From CAG-303 sp034172985 (lineage in GTDB: Bacteria > Bacillota > Clostridia > Lachnospirales > Lachnospiraceae): a DNA stretch of 59,626 nucleotides. The position numbers and the translations under genes were made by a program. The notes under the pieces were generated by a model that searched no databases, was not told where the DNA came from, and worked only from the letters and a program-made list of their open reading frames with translations. Location: contig JAXFDY010000104.1 in the NCBI GenBank assembly GCA_034172985.1, positions 1-59,626 of the forward strand, given 5' to 3'. Shown here in pieces: positions 9,430 through 18,111 of this stretch; within the stretch, counting starts at the first letter, position 1, and every line of letters starts with the position of its first letter.

Positions 9430-9705
9430 CTTTAAAAAATAAAACAGCCTCGTCCTGTAAAAGGACGAGGCTTTATTTTCTCGTTACCACCTGTTACACT
9501 CATACTCCGCCGAAGCTTTTATATGTTTCCCGTTAACGCCGGAATTACGTCATCCTCTACCGGTCAGCCCATACGACCTTCAATTTGAAACTCGGAAGTG
9601 ATTTTCATTAAAATGCTACTGGTACCTGCTTCCACCTGCACAGGCTCTCTGAAACGTTCGCATAATAACTACTGTCTTCGTCTTCGTTTTTCCTATGGTT
9701 TTGTG
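9430..9705 (-). promoter_or_regulatory. T-box riboswitch leader of ileS (isoleucine specifier)
   Basis: Read on the minus strand, the leader holds stem I with the AGAGAGCCTGTG and GAAGCAGGTACC landmarks. The specifier loop sequence GAAAATCACTTCCGAG puts an AUC isoleucine codon at 9600-9602. The T-box AACAGGTGGTAACGAG is at 9480-9495; its UGGU would pair with an ACCA tRNA end, fitting discriminator A. A terminator follows (9433-9475). Uncharged tRNA-Ile should stabilise the antiterminator and switch on ileS and the glgP gene behind it. Confidence 0.95.
9433..9475 (-). terminator. T-box regulated terminator
   Basis: An 11-bp stem, AGCCTCGTCCT with AGGACGAGGCT (9446-9456/9462-9472), is followed on the minus strand by a T-rich run just before the ileS ribosome binding site. 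Its upstream arm overlaps the bases the antiterminator would use. Confidence 0.92.
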
Positions 9706-9711
9706 ACTTTT

Positions 9712-9740
9712 ATTATATATTTTAAATTTTCCCTTGTCAA
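9712..9740 (-). promoter_or_regulatory. Consensus sigma-A promoter of ileS
   Basis: TTGACA (9735-9740) and TATAAT (9712-9717) with a 17-bp spacer on the minus strand. It starts two bases after the stop codon of the GGDEF gene and drives the T-box leader. Confidence 0.9.
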
Positions 9741-9742
9741 TG

Positions 9743-11659
9743 CTAAATCTGCTGTTCGTACATTTTTTCAATCTCTTTCTGATCCAGCACATAATCATAA
9801 AACGTCAGAGAATCTACAAATCCTTCAAAAGAATCCGCATAGATATCTCCTCCCAGCACCAGACGTTTTGGCCGGTCTAACAATATTACATTGTCCCTAA
9901 TTGCCACAAATTTTCCATCTGTGTATAATTTGGCAATACTGCTCTTATGATTATAAGTAATGACTACTGTATGCCATTCTTTATCAATTTTATTTCCTAT
10001 AGAATCATACCAGACATCATCTCTTATATCCCCCTTGATACGATACATGGAAAGACCACTCCAGGCATATGGCATGAAAGACATAAAGCCATCCTCATAT
10101 GACACATATAACAGAGACGTCCAATTGTGAAAATTATTCGCCCTGAATCGCAACACCACAGAATAACTGGCGGTTTCCATAATTTCTGCCGGAAACTCCA
10201 CCACGCTCTGAAAAGTGCTTCCGCCCGGCAAATACAACACTTCTTTTTTCAAAATATCATCATAAACATATTGTTCTTTTCCATTTCCAAGATAAACTCC
10301 TGTATAATCTTGTGTTACATCATTGAGATTATTTTTAAACTCAAACTCAATGCATTTTCTTTCGGCTAATGTGTTTTTTTCTACAAATGCACGGTATGCT
10401 TCCTCACTCAGGTCCTCTGAGAACATCGTTCCACTGCCCAGATTACATCCGTAAGCCGTGAGATAACGGATCTGCATGGCATTGCTGATTCCTTCCATGA
10501 TAGCTTCATAATTCATATCATTAATCAGGGATAAGATATTTTTTACAAACAAACTTTCACGTTTATCATTCAGCATGTTGTCTACAATATCTTTTCCCAC
10601 ACTGACATAATCAAGAGATAAATTTTTTATGAGCTGCAAAGACTCTCCTGAACTTCCAAATCCCTTGAATGCCGTTCCAAAACCTAATTCTTTCAGGTTT
10701 TTAAAGAAATAGATTACTCTCCTTGCATCCATTCGCTCATTGACATGATCTAACTGTATAATCAGACTCCCCGGTTCAACACCCATGGCTTTCGACTTTT
10801 TCAGAAGTTCTTCCGCAAAACCAATGCGGTTAATATTGATTTCCGAAATAGTAAATATAACCGGCAACGTGTGTATTCCTGATTTCTCTGTTTCCGCTAT
10901 CATTTTAAAGATATTGGTTAATTCATATTTTTCCAGTTCAAGAATAAAACCATTTTCCTCAAAAATGCTTTTAAACATCTCTTCACGCCATATCCCGTTA
11001 TTTCTGTTCCACACTACATAAGCTTTGGCAGCCATCAGCTCCGAAGATGTAATATTCATAACAGGAATATATCTCACTTCAAATTCACCATTTTGAAGCG
11101 CTTTGTTTTTTTCCCTGTCCACGATCTGTTTCAATTCAAAAAGGTCTTCAATGGTACTATACAAAACGTATCCGTTCTTTCCTCTTCTCTTTGCCTCATA
11201 CATAGCCGCATCACACTTCGGCATAATATTATCCAGGCCCTGAGACTTCTTCTGATGCATAACGATCCCTATACTAAAAGATATAATGGAGCGTATCTCA
11301 AGGCTGATGTCAATACTATTCACCGAATTAAGAATGCTTTCTGCCATTCCAATGACAGCCCGTTCCAACAGTTCCGATGAGGGCATTACAACAAACTCAT
11401 CACCGCCGATTCTTGCCAGTAAAGAGTCCCCAATTCTGCTTTTGATTGTTTTCGCAACTTCTACAAGCAGCTTATCTCCCATGGCATGACCATAAGTGTC
11501 GTTTACTCCCTTGAAATTGTCAATGTCCAGAAACATAAAATTGACATCCGTATCTTCCGGAATATGTGAAAAGAACTCATACAAACCTCTTCGGTTCAAT
11601 TCGCCTGTCAGATAATCAATTTTCGCCGATGATATTTCTTGTGATAATTCTTTTTCCAC
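9743..11659 (-). CDS. GGDEF / degenerate EAL / LamG-like three-domain protein
   Basis: The 638-residue protein starts with GTG (GAGG seven bases upstream). Residues about 12-170 form a GGDEF domain with an intact RIGGDEF signature, so diguanylate cyclase activity is plausible; the RxxD inhibitory site is not at its usual spacing. Residues about 180-425 look like an EAL domain in which the EALLR signature has become AAKAYVVW, so phosphodiesterase activity is unlikely. Residues about 470-635 resemble a concanavalin/LamG-type beta-sandwich (IDKEWHTVVITYN, TDGKFVAI, GFVDSLTFYDYVLD). There is no signal peptide or membrane segment, so all domains should be cytoplasmic. It closes the operon containing pncB. 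Confidence 0.8.
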   Translation of the reverse strand: MEKELSQEISSAKIDYLTGELNRRGLYEFFSHIPEDTDVNFMFLDIDNFKGVNDTYGHAMGDKLLVEVAKTIKSRIGDSLLARIGGDEFVVMPSSELLERAVIGMAESILNSVNSIDISLEIRSIISFSIGIVMHQKKSQGLDNIMPKCDAAMYEAKRRGKNGYVLYSTIEDLFELKQIVDREKNKALQNGEFEVRYIPVMNITSSELMAAKAYVVWNRNNGIWREEMFKSIFEENGFILELEKYELTNIFKMIAETEKSGIHTLPVIFTISEININRIGFAEELLKKSKAMGVEPGSLIIQLDHVNERMDARRVIYFFKNLKELGFGTAFKGFGSSGESLQLIKNLSLDYVSVGKDIVDNMLNDKRESLFVKNILSLINDMNYEAIMEGISNAMQIRYLTAYGCNLGSGTMFSEDLSEEAYRAFVEKNTLAERKCIEFEFKNNLNDVTQDYTGVYLGNGKEQYVYDDILKKEVLYLPGGSTFQSVVEFPAEIMETASYSVVLRFRANNFHNWTSLLYVSYEDGFMSFMPYAWSGLSMYRIKGDIRDDVWYDSIGNKIDKEWHTVVITYNHKSSIAKLYTDGKFVAIRDNVILLDRPKRLVLGGDIYADSFEGFVDSLTFYDYVLDQKEIEKMYEQQI

Positions 11660-11688
11660 TGCTACACCTCAATTTCTTTGATTGCCGC

Positions 11689-12087
11689 TTAATACACCAC
11701 TGCATCAAATGTTTCCTGTTCTGATGCATCTGACGTAATCTTAATTACAATATGGTTCGGCAAACAAGTCACTGGTATATTCCCTGAACTGATAAATCCC
11801 ATATCCACACACAAATAATCAGGACAGTTGGCTGATTTCATACCAATTTCGCCTTTTCGAACCTCTATTACATTCGTTGCGCCATTCTCACCGATGATTT
11901 CAAAGGTATAGCTCTCTTCCACTGCATTCAAATCTATCTCTCTGACTAATTTCCCATTTTGGTAAATTTGTGCATACTTTCCCCCTGAGTCATCGGTCTT
12001 CTTCCATATAATAATTATAAACGAGCTTAATAATATCAATATTATTATAGCACATAAAATCCAAACTGTCTTGTTTTCTTTCACCAT
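11689..12087 (-). CDS. NusG domain II-containing membrane-anchored protein
   Basis: The 132-residue protein has one N-terminal membrane helix (about 8-28), then an extracellular domain with the pattern NGKLVREIDL, SANCPDYLCV and CLPNHIVIKI that marks the NusG-II (DUF1312) family. The function is unknown; such proteins often sit in operons for FAD or flavin-linked and envelope functions. It lies 11 bp behind pncB and 29 bp before the GGDEF gene. No clear ribosome binding site precedes the ATG, so translation may be coupled to pncB. Confidence 0.8.
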   Translation of the reverse strand: MVKENKTVWILCAIIILILLSSFIIIIWKKTDDSGGKYAQIYQNGKLVREIDLNAVEESYTFEIIGENGATNVIEVRKGEIGMKSANCPDYLCVDMGFISSGNIPVTCLPNHIVIKITSDASEQETFDAVVY

Positions 12088-12098
12088 TTTAGTAAATA

Positions 12099-13562
12099 TT
12101 ATGAATTTTGTTTAAATTCTTCATCTTTATTCAATAATTCGGTCTTTATTTTGTATAATTTGTCGGATAAATCCACATAAACCTTATGAGGATTTACGAA
12201 TCTTCTTGTTTCATCCCACAATGTATCCAGTTCTTTCTGACAATACTCTTTGATTTGTGAAACCTTTGGTGAATCATATACACAGATTCCATTATCAAAA
12301 ATTTTCACCATAATTTCTCTAATCTTGTAGGTTCCTGCTTCCAAAGTTGTCTTTTTCCATGTCTCTATCGGATCAAAAATCTGTAAATCTTCATTTTCAT
12401 CAAAAGTTTCATCTGCCAGTGCGATCAGATCTGCTTTCAGTTTACCTGTTTCCTTATCATAAAAACGATATACAGTCTTATTACCCGGATTTGTGATTTT
12501 AATTGTGTTTTCAGAAATCTTAATCTTAGGAATAAATTCACCGTCTTCTCCCATTACTGCTGCCAGCTTATAAACACCTCCGAAAGAAGGGCAATCCTTG
12601 GATGTAATCAGATTTGTTCCTACACCCCATGAAGTAATGGCTGCTCCCTGGGCCTTTAAGCTTTCAATCAGATATTCATCCAAATCACTGGATGCTGAAA
12701 TAATGGCATCTGTGAAACCGGCTTCATCCAGCATTTTTCTTGCCTTCTTTGACAGATATGCCAGATCTCCGCTATCCAGTCTGATTCCATAGTTTTTCAG
12801 TTCGATGCCCGCTTCCCTCATCTCTTTAAATACACGAATCGCATTTGGCACGCCGGAACGCAATGTGTCATAAGTATCTACCAAAAGCAGACATGCATTT
12901 GGATATAAATCCGCATATGTCTTGAATGCTGTATACTCATCTTTAAAGCTCATAACCCAGCTATGTGCATGGGTTCCTTTTACCGCCACATCCCACTTCT
13001 GACCTGTCAGCACACAGGATGTTCCGATACATCCACCGATAACGGCTGCTCTGGCACCATAGATTCCTGCATCCGGTCCCTGTGCACGCCTAAGACCAAA
13101 TTCCATGATCCCATCACCTTTTGCCGCATAGCAGACTCTGGAAGCTTTTGTAGCAATCAGACTCTGATGATTTACAATGTTAAGAATCGCTGTTTCCAGA
13201 AGCTGTGCTTCCATAATCGGTGCAACTACTTTTACCAGTGGCTCCATAGGGAATACAACTGTTCCTTCCGGAATCGCATAAATATCTCCGGTAAAATGGA
13301 AAGAACCAAGATACGCCAGAAATTCTTCATCAAATAAATTGAGACTTCTCAAATATTCCAGATCCTCATAAGAGAATTTCAAGTTTTTAATATAATCAAT
13401 GACCTGCTCCAGACCACATGCAATGGCATAACCGCCATCACACGGATTTACCCTGTAAAATACGTCAAAGATTACTTTTTCTGTAGAGCCACTTTTGAAA
13501 TATCCCTGCATCATAGTAAGCTCATATAAATCTGTCAACATTGTAAGATTTCTAAGTTCCAT
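12099..13562 (-). CDS. pncB: Nicotinate phosphoribosyltransferase
   Basis: This 487-residue enzyme joins nicotinate to PRPP to give nicotinate mononucleotide, the first step of NAD salvage. It begins MELRNLTMLTDLYELTMMQGYF, the typical start of the Gram-positive form (quoted in two parts: MELRNLTMLTD, LYELTMMQGYF). Further blocks are EFGLRRAQGPDAG with the substrate-pocket arginines, GTHAHSWVMSF and IRLDSGDLAYLSKKAR. GGAGG lies nine bases before the ATG. It is the third gene of a five-gene operon headed by two membrane proteins. Confidence 0.95.
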   Translation of the reverse strand: MELRNLTMLTDLYELTMMQGYFKSGSTEKVIFDVFYRVNPCDGGYAIACGLEQVIDYIKNLKFSYEDLEYLRSLNLFDEEFLAYLGSFHFTGDIYAIPEGTVVFPMEPLVKVVAPIMEAQLLETAILNIVNHQSLIATKASRVCYAAKGDGIMEFGLRRAQGPDAGIYGARAAVIGGCIGTSCVLTGQKWDVAVKGTHAHSWVMSFKDEYTAFKTYADLYPNACLLLVDTYDTLRSGVPNAIRVFKEMREAGIELKNYGIRLDSGDLAYLSKKARKMLDEAGFTDAIISASSDLDEYLIESLKAQGAAITSWGVGTNLITSKDCPSFGGVYKLAAVMGEDGEFIPKIKISENTIKITNPGNKTVYRFYDKETGKLKADLIALADETFDENEDLQIFDPIETWKKTTLEAGTYKIREIMVKIFDNGICVYDSPKVSQIKEYCQKELDTLWDETRRFVNPHKVYVDLSDKLYKIKTELLNKDEEFKQNS

Positions 13563-13587
13563 TTTTCATTTCCTCCATGGTTTCCTC

Positions 13588-14244
13588 TTAATTTTCAGCA
13601 AATAATGAAAGCTGTTTTGTATATTTTAAAGTTTTCCATACATAGTACAGAATTGCGATGCAATAAGCAGCTACAATCACTACATATGCACCTCTCGCAA
13701 AATAAATATATAAAGCCCGAAACGGCAATATAACATAACTACACACAACACCAAAACCATATAATTCCGTAGCAAAGGTGAGATCCTTTCCCACTTCCAT
13801 GTACATATAATTATCTACCTGTTTTTTGCATTCCAGCGTAAAGGAATACAGAATCACAAGCATCGCTAAGATTTCCAGTATAATACATACGATGATTTTG
13901 TTCACAAGATGATACTGGTCAAACATGAATGGCAGAAGGATTTTCGCCAGATTGGAGAGCAAACCTACTACAGCTGCCACCCGGATATTCCGGATGTAAA
14001 TCCCTTTTCTGCGTGTCATACTGATGCCAAGGATAATCAGTATGTATCCGATAGGATTTAAGTATATATTAAGTTTTTCGCCCGTCAGATATGTGAGAAT
14101 ATAGGTAATTCCTCCTTTTTTTATGCCCTCACTCACGTCAATGGAGTATCCATAATCCGGCCCCAGAGCAAAATGAATATTCAGCCCTGCCATTAATATT
14201 CCCAAAGCAAATAAAATAATTCCCTTCTGTGTTTTTGTCTTCAT
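13588..14244 (-). CDS. Integral membrane protein of unknown family (copy 1)
   Basis: The 218-residue protein has about five or six hydrophobic segments and no motif that I recognise. It is preceded by AGGAGA seven bases before ATG. The region LNPIGYILIILGIS resembles FPDLIGYIFITIGLL of the neighbouring upstream protein, and both share the order: N-terminal helix, soluble loop of about 40 residues, then the IGYI helix. They are therefore likely tandem paralogues. Position before pncB hints at a role in nicotinate uptake or an unrelated membrane task, but this is only context. Confidence 0.7.
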   Translation of the reverse strand: MKTKTQKGIILFALGILMAGLNIHFALGPDYGYSIDVSEGIKKGGITYILTYLTGEKLNIYLNPIGYILIILGISMTRRKGIYIRNIRVAAVVGLLSNLAKILLPFMFDQYHLVNKIIVCIILEILAMLVILYSFTLECKKQVDNYMYMEVGKDLTFATELYGFGVVCSYVILPFRALYIYFARGAYVVIVAAYCIAILYYVWKTLKYTKQLSLFAEN

Positions 14245-14255
14245 ATTACGTTCTC

Positions 14256-14993
14256 CTATGCCTTGCGGTATCCAAAAATATAGTCCCTGATTCGGAATAC
14301 AAAATAAAAGAATAGCAGATTCACTGCCAGATCAAACATATTGTAAAATGTCAGCAATGCAGGATTGATAACTGCAGAAAGCCATGAGAGCAACAAAACT
14401 GCTGCATTTACAATCACTGTGACAAACCAGGATATTCCAATAGCCTTTCTATCCCTTACATATTGGTAACCCTGAAGCAAATCACAAATTCCATAGACGA
14501 ACATATATCCAATACAAATATCTAATCCAAACTGTGCGATAACAAGCCAAAAGCAAAGATAACTTAACTGTTCCCCGTTAAAAATAAAAGGAAGGAGCCG
14601 GATAACTACATATAATATAATAGAAAACATAGAGGTCATAGCTGAAATATTAAAAATTTTTGTTTTTCCTGACAATTTCAACAGACCGATGGTAATAAAG
14701 ATATATCCGATTAAATCAGGAAAAATATCAACCTTTAAATGATAGGAAATCTCTCCGATTGAATACTCGTATATATTCGCTTTCATTCCAAAAACATAAT
14801 TCAATGTATAGAGCTGAAATTCTTCATTGATATTATATGATTGCTGAAACGCCGGATAAATGCCATTCAGCCAGCTGCAGGTCACATGCTGGTCAAAAAT
14901 CAAGAGCATAAAGCCCACCAGTATCAACATCAAAAATTTTATATCCGCCCCTGTACTTTTCCAAAATGATAATACATTTTTATTTTCAGACAT
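14256..14993 (-). CDS. Integral membrane protein of unknown family (copy 2)
   Basis: The 245-residue protein has about six membrane segments, with a hydrophilic loop (about residues 40-80) after the first. It is the first full gene of the operon that includes pncB and lies 11 bp from the next membrane gene, with which it shares layout and an IGYI motif. It has no strong ribosome binding site of its own; an 11-codon reading frame with an excellent AGGAGG overlaps its start and may couple its translation. The function is unknown. Confidence 0.7.
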   Translation of the reverse strand: MSENKNVLSFWKSTGADIKFLMLILVGFMLLIFDQHVTCSWLNGIYPAFQQSYNINEEFQLYTLNYVFGMKANIYEYSIGEISYHLKVDIFPDLIGYIFITIGLLKLSGKTKIFNISAMTSMFSIILYVVIRLLPFIFNGEQLSYLCFWLVIAQFGLDICIGYMFVYGICDLLQGYQYVRDRKAIGISWFVTVIVNAAVLLLSWLSAVINPALLTFYNMFDLAVNLLFFYFVFRIRDYIFGYRKA

Positions 14994-15021
14994 ATTCTTT
15001 TCTAACTATATGCTCCCGCAT
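14986..15021 (-). CDS. Putative 11-codon leader peptide (uORF)
   Basis: ATG at 15021 is preceded by AGGAGG five bases upstream and encodes MREHIVRKEYV. Its TGA overlaps the ATG of the downstream membrane-protein gene by eight bases. ATATGC/GCATAT around the start can form a small hairpin. Translational coupling is inferred. Confidence 0.4.
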   Translation of the reverse strand: MREHIVRKEYV

Positions 15022-15068
15022 ATATTCCTCCTGCAATATTCTATAACCGCAAACACGCAATCTCTATA

Positions 15069-15097
15069 ATCATAACACATTTACATTGTTTTAACAA
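15069..15097 (-). promoter_or_regulatory. Sigma-A promoter of the pncB operon
   Basis: TTGTTA (15092-15097) and TATGAT (15069-15074) on the minus strand with a 17-bp spacer, about 50 bp before the leader-peptide start. Confidence 0.6.
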
Positions 15098-15121
15098 TGC
15101 TACATCCATAAAAAAATTGTG

Positions 15122-15173
15122 AAAAACGAGAGGTTCAGACCATGATATTCCCTGGTCCTTTCCTCCCGTTTTT
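15122..15173 (-). terminator. Terminator after the membrane-anchored basic protein gene
   Basis: AAAAACG-x-x-AGG and GACCA arms at 15122-15142 pair with TGGTC, CCT and CGTTTTT at 15153-15173, giving an interrupted stem that abuts the stop codon of the upstream gene. T-rich sequence follows on the minus strand. Confidence 0.65.
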
Positions 15174-15174
15174 A

Positions 15175-15660
15175 TTATTTTGCTTTTTTTCCGGCCTCTT
15201 TTGCTGCCGCCTTTGCCGCTTTTTTCTCCTGCTTTCTCTGTGCTTTTCTCTTCTTTGGGTCTGATTCCACAATCGGTCCTCGAATTCTTCTGGCTGCTGT
15301 AATATAAATGCCGCTTACAGTTGCTTTTACTTCCTGTTTCGGAGCCAAAGTATCAAATACCTTTGCATCACAAATAAGCGACATAATCCTTGGACCTACC
15401 TTTGCCTTTACAACCGGGAGCTTTGCTCTCCGCATGTACTTTGGAATCTGCTCTGTAACTATCTTCGGAAGATTAGCATCCATCGCTTTCATCATCTTCA
15501 AATCAATAATAAACAAATCCATCTGCTGAGCTGCCGCATCCATGGCTTCCTGCTGGGATTCCTGCTTTTTCTGCAATTTTCTTCCAACAAAATATAAAAC
15601 AACTAATGCAATTAGTAATATAATGAGTACAATTCCCAATATTATAAAAAATGTCTTCAC
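15175..15660 (-). CDS. Membrane-anchored, lysine-rich protein of unknown function
   Basis: The 161-residue protein begins at GTG 15660, with AGGAGG nine bases upstream; longer readings have no ribosome binding site. A single membrane helix (about residues 3-24, FFIILGIVLIILLIALVVLY) is followed by a cytoplasmic-type globular part and a tail of about 35 residues made almost entirely of K, A, E, R and Q. I recognise no family. Its terminator and the divergent plsC gene delimit it as a single-gene unit. Confidence 0.65.
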   Translation of the reverse strand: MKTFFIILGIVLIILLIALVVLYFVGRKLQKKQESQQEAMDAAAQQMDLFIIDLKMMKAMDANLPKIVTEQIPKYMRRAKLPVVKAKVGPRIMSLICDAKVFDTLAPKQEVKATVSGIYITAARRIRGPIVESDPKKRKAQRKQEKKAAKAAAKEAGKKAK

Positions 15661-15745
15661 TCTGTTTTTCCTCCTATTTTTGCATATATTCTTCATTCTA
15701 ACATCAGCAGACGTAAATAGCAACATAATTTTGACATAATTTTTC

Positions 15746-15774
15746 TTGAATTTGCCATCCAGGAATGATAAAAT
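15746..15774 (+). promoter_or_regulatory. Sigma-A promoter of plsC
   Basis: TTGAAT (15746-15751), 17-bp spacer and TAAAAT (15769-15774), 38 bp before the acyltransferase start. Confidence 0.6.
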
Positions 15775-15811
15775 CATTCTAGAATAACTCTAAAAAAGTG
15801 AGGATTGTACC

Positions 15812-16546
15812 ATGTTCAGATTAATTATAGTAGGACTTACCGTAATTTTGTTCTTTATCTTAAGCATTATCACGCTGCCCCTTGCCTGGCTGATTGGATG
15901 CTTTAGCAAAACTGCCAAGGATTATTTTTCCTATTTTCTTGTCACAAAAACTTTTTATCTGGTACGTCTGCTTTCCGGAACGAAAGTAGATATCATAGGT
16001 CTGGAAAATGTACCAAAAAATCAGCCTGTTTTGTTCGTTGGTAATCACAGAAGTTACTTTGATATTATATTAAATTATAGTATTTTACCTCCGCTGATGG
16101 GATTTGTATCAAAAATTGAAATCAAAAAAGTCCCTATTCTTGCACAATGGATGGTAAATATGAATTGTCTTTTTCTTGACCGTTCCAGCCCAAAAGAAGG
16201 TTTGAAAATGATTCATGATGGTGTAGAAAAACTCCAGAATGGTATTTCTATTTTTATCTTTCCGGAAGGAACAAGAGCAAAATCCGATGATACCATGGCT
16301 GAATTTAAGGGAGGCAGTTTAAAAATGGCCGAAAAAGCCAATGTTCCTATTGTTCCCGTAGCAATCAATAATACAAGTGCCATTTTTGAGAACCAGTTTC
16401 CTTTCATCAAAAAAGCCCATGTTATCATTGAATACTGTGAACCGATTATGACAGATAACCTGAGCAAAGAAGATAAAAAATTTCTGGCTGAACGGGTACA
16501 TGATATTGTTCAAGGCAAAGTTCTCGACCACATGAAAGGACTTTAA
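15812..16546 (+). CDS. plsC: 1-acyl-sn-glycerol-3-phosphate acyltransferase
   Basis: This 244-residue membrane enzyme acylates lysophosphatidate to phosphatidate in phospholipid synthesis. The catalytic HX4D box is NHRSYFD (about residues 77-83), and the glycerol-phosphate-binding block is IFPEGTRAKS. Hydrophobic N-terminal residues (2-30) anchor it in the membrane. GTGAGG lies before the ATG. The small DUF1294 gene follows six bases later on the same strand. Confidence 0.92.
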   Translation: MFRLIIVGLTVILFFILSIITLPLAWLIGCFSKTAKDYFSYFLVTKTFYLVRLLSGTKVDIIGLENVPKNQPVLFVGNHRSYFDIILNYSILPPLMGFVSKIEIKKVPILAQWMVNMNCLFLDRSSPKEGLKMIHDGVEKLQNGISIFIFPEGTRAKSDDTMAEFKGGSLKMAEKANVPIVPVAINNTSAIFENQFPFIKKAHVIIEYCEPIMTDNLSKEDKKFLAERVHDIVQGKVLDHMKGL

Positions 16547-16552
16547 ACATTT

Positions 16553-16804
16553 ATGGTAATCTATGGAATTCTGATAACTCTTTGCGGTTTCCTGTCTATG
16601 GGAATCGACAAAAAGCGTGCAAAAAACCACCAATGGAGAGTTTCCGAAAAAACGTTGTTTCTCTTTGCCCTCCTTGGTGGAAGTATTGGCTCAATCGTGG
16701 GAATGAGAGTATTCCACCACAAAACAAGACACTGGTATTTTGTAGTCGGAATGCCTCTCATCCTTGCAGTACAATTAATCCTGCTTTATATACTTTTCTT
16801 TTAA
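16553..16804 (+). CDS. DUF1294 small membrane protein
   Basis: The 83-residue protein has two or three membrane helices around the conserved core GIDKKRAKNHQWRVSE, LGGSIGSIVGMRVFHHKTRHW, which identifies DUF1294 (quoted as GIDKKRAKNHQWR and HHKTRHW). The function is unknown. It is co-transcribed with plsC and its last 30 bp overlap the end of the convergent gene on the minus strand. Confidence 0.85.
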   Translation: MVIYGILITLCGFLSMGIDKKRAKNHQWRVSEKTLFLFALLGGSIGSIVGMRVFHHKTRHWYFVVGMPLILAVQLILLYILFF

Positions 16805-17575
16805 TTCTTTCAGGGACTTTTCGAATCTTTCTGCACGAACAGAAGGATTTCTCATGAGAAGTCCTTTTTGCATGCCTGTAATTTTTCCAATCACATCGTT
16901 TTTATGGGATGCCAGCTGATTTCTCTTATATTCCAATTCCCTCAGTTGTTCCTTCTTGGTATTCATATAATCTGCTGTTTCTTTCTTAAGCAATGCAATC
17001 TGTACCTGCATACTTTCCATATCGCTGCGGAGTTTCTCCATAGCTTCCAGTGCCTTTGACATATCCAGTGCTGCTTTTGCCGATACTACCGTATCATAAA
17101 CAAATATAACCGTAATTATAATCACAATAATTGCATCCAGCTCTTCACTCAGAATTGTATCCACAAGCCTTGATATCTCAGGATGTATAATATCCGTCAT
17201 AATCAGGGTGAACACACCCCATGTAAGGGAAGATGCCAGACAGATATAACCATGCAGCTGAATCTTCATATTGCTGTAATCCCAATATCTCACTTTAAAA
17301 AGTTTTTCCATCACCCAGCCGGTCACATACTCCAAAGCTGTGGCGCCTATCACTCCCGATATATAGGTCAATACATAATTTCCCCGAAAAGGAAACGATA
17401 CGACCAGCATCATCACCGCTCCACTTCCATAAATCGGAAGCATCGGTCCTTTCAAAAATCCTCTGTTTACCCACTTTCCATGTTTCGCAGATACATAACA
17501 TGATTCCCATATCCAGCCGAAAAAGCTATAAATATAAAAGAATGTCATCCATTGAAAAACCGTATATCCCATCAT
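16775..17575 (-). CDS. CmpB-like putative membrane permease with coiled-coil tail
   Basis: The 266-residue protein has about five membrane segments in its first 150 residues, with YSFFGWIWESCYVSAKHGKW, GFLKGPMLPIYGSGA and EYVTGWVMEKLFKVRYWDYS, the signature of the PF06541 putative ABC-transporter type IV family. Residues about 170-260 form a basic coiled coil. GAGG precedes the double ATG start. No ATPase gene is nearby, so a transport role is uncertain. The BlaI-type repressor gene lies 12 bp upstream on the same strand. Confidence 0.8.
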   Translation of the reverse strand: MMGYTVFQWMTFFYIYSFFGWIWESCYVSAKHGKWVNRGFLKGPMLPIYGSGAVMMLVVSFPFRGNYVLTYISGVIGATALEYVTGWVMEKLFKVRYWDYSNMKIQLHGYICLASSLTWGVFTLIMTDIIHPEISRLVDTILSEELDAIIVIIITVIFVYDTVVSAKAALDMSKALEAMEKLRSDMESMQVQIALLKKETADYMNTKKEQLRELEYKRNQLASHKNDVIGKITGMQKGLLMRNPSVRAERFEKSLKELKEKYIKQD

Positions 17576-17587
17576 AATCTCTTCCTC

Positions 17588-17998
17588 TTATTTCTCCATA
17601 TCGTTAATTACTTTTTTCATCGTCTTTATTTCTTTTTTGGAAAATTTTCCTCTTTTAAGCAACTCCAGAATTACATCATAAATCTCATCCCGGATATTGG
17701 CATCTATATATTTGATATGCTGATGCATACGATATTCTTTTTCCGTTACTGTAGGCTCATAATAATAATTCTGACCATCTTTAAAACGACGTACATACCC
17801 TTTTTTTTCGATTCTCGTAAGGAACGTTCTCACGGTAGATTCCGCATATTTCTGCTCTGTTTTTTCCGTAAGCATTTTGACTATCTTAGGCACGCTTTTT
17901 GCCTTTTTCACCGACCAGAGGCATTCCAGGACTTCCAACTCTTTCGGTGACAATTCCTTATCAAATAAAACCTGAGCAATTTCTTCCTTTTTTTTCAT
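17588..17998 (-). CDS. BlaI/MecI/CopY-family transcriptional repressor
   Basis: The 136-residue protein has the winged-helix start LSPKELEVLECLW and VPKIVKMLTEKTEQKYAEST followed by VRTFLTRIEKKGYV, the hallmark of BlaI/CopY repressors. The start at 17998 follows GAGGAG; an upstream ATG lacks one. No BlaR1 sensor protease or copper ATPase gene is nearby, so its signal is unknown. It is the first gene of a two-gene unit with the CmpB-like protein, which it may regulate. Confidence 0.85.
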   Translation of the reverse strand: MKKKEEIAQVLFDKELSPKELEVLECLWSVKKAKSVPKIVKMLTEKTEQKYAESTVRTFLTRIEKKGYVRRFKDGQNYYYEPTVTEKEYRMHQHIKYIDANIRDEIYDVILELLKRGKFSKKEIKTMKKVINDMEK

Positions 17999-18111
17999 AT
18001 TGATTCTCCTCTTCTGTATAATTCCCATGAACTGACACAGTCCCATCTCAAATGTTAAGTATAAGTATATCACGATTTTGAGGATGTTACAACTTTGCGA
18101 AAAAGAAGACT

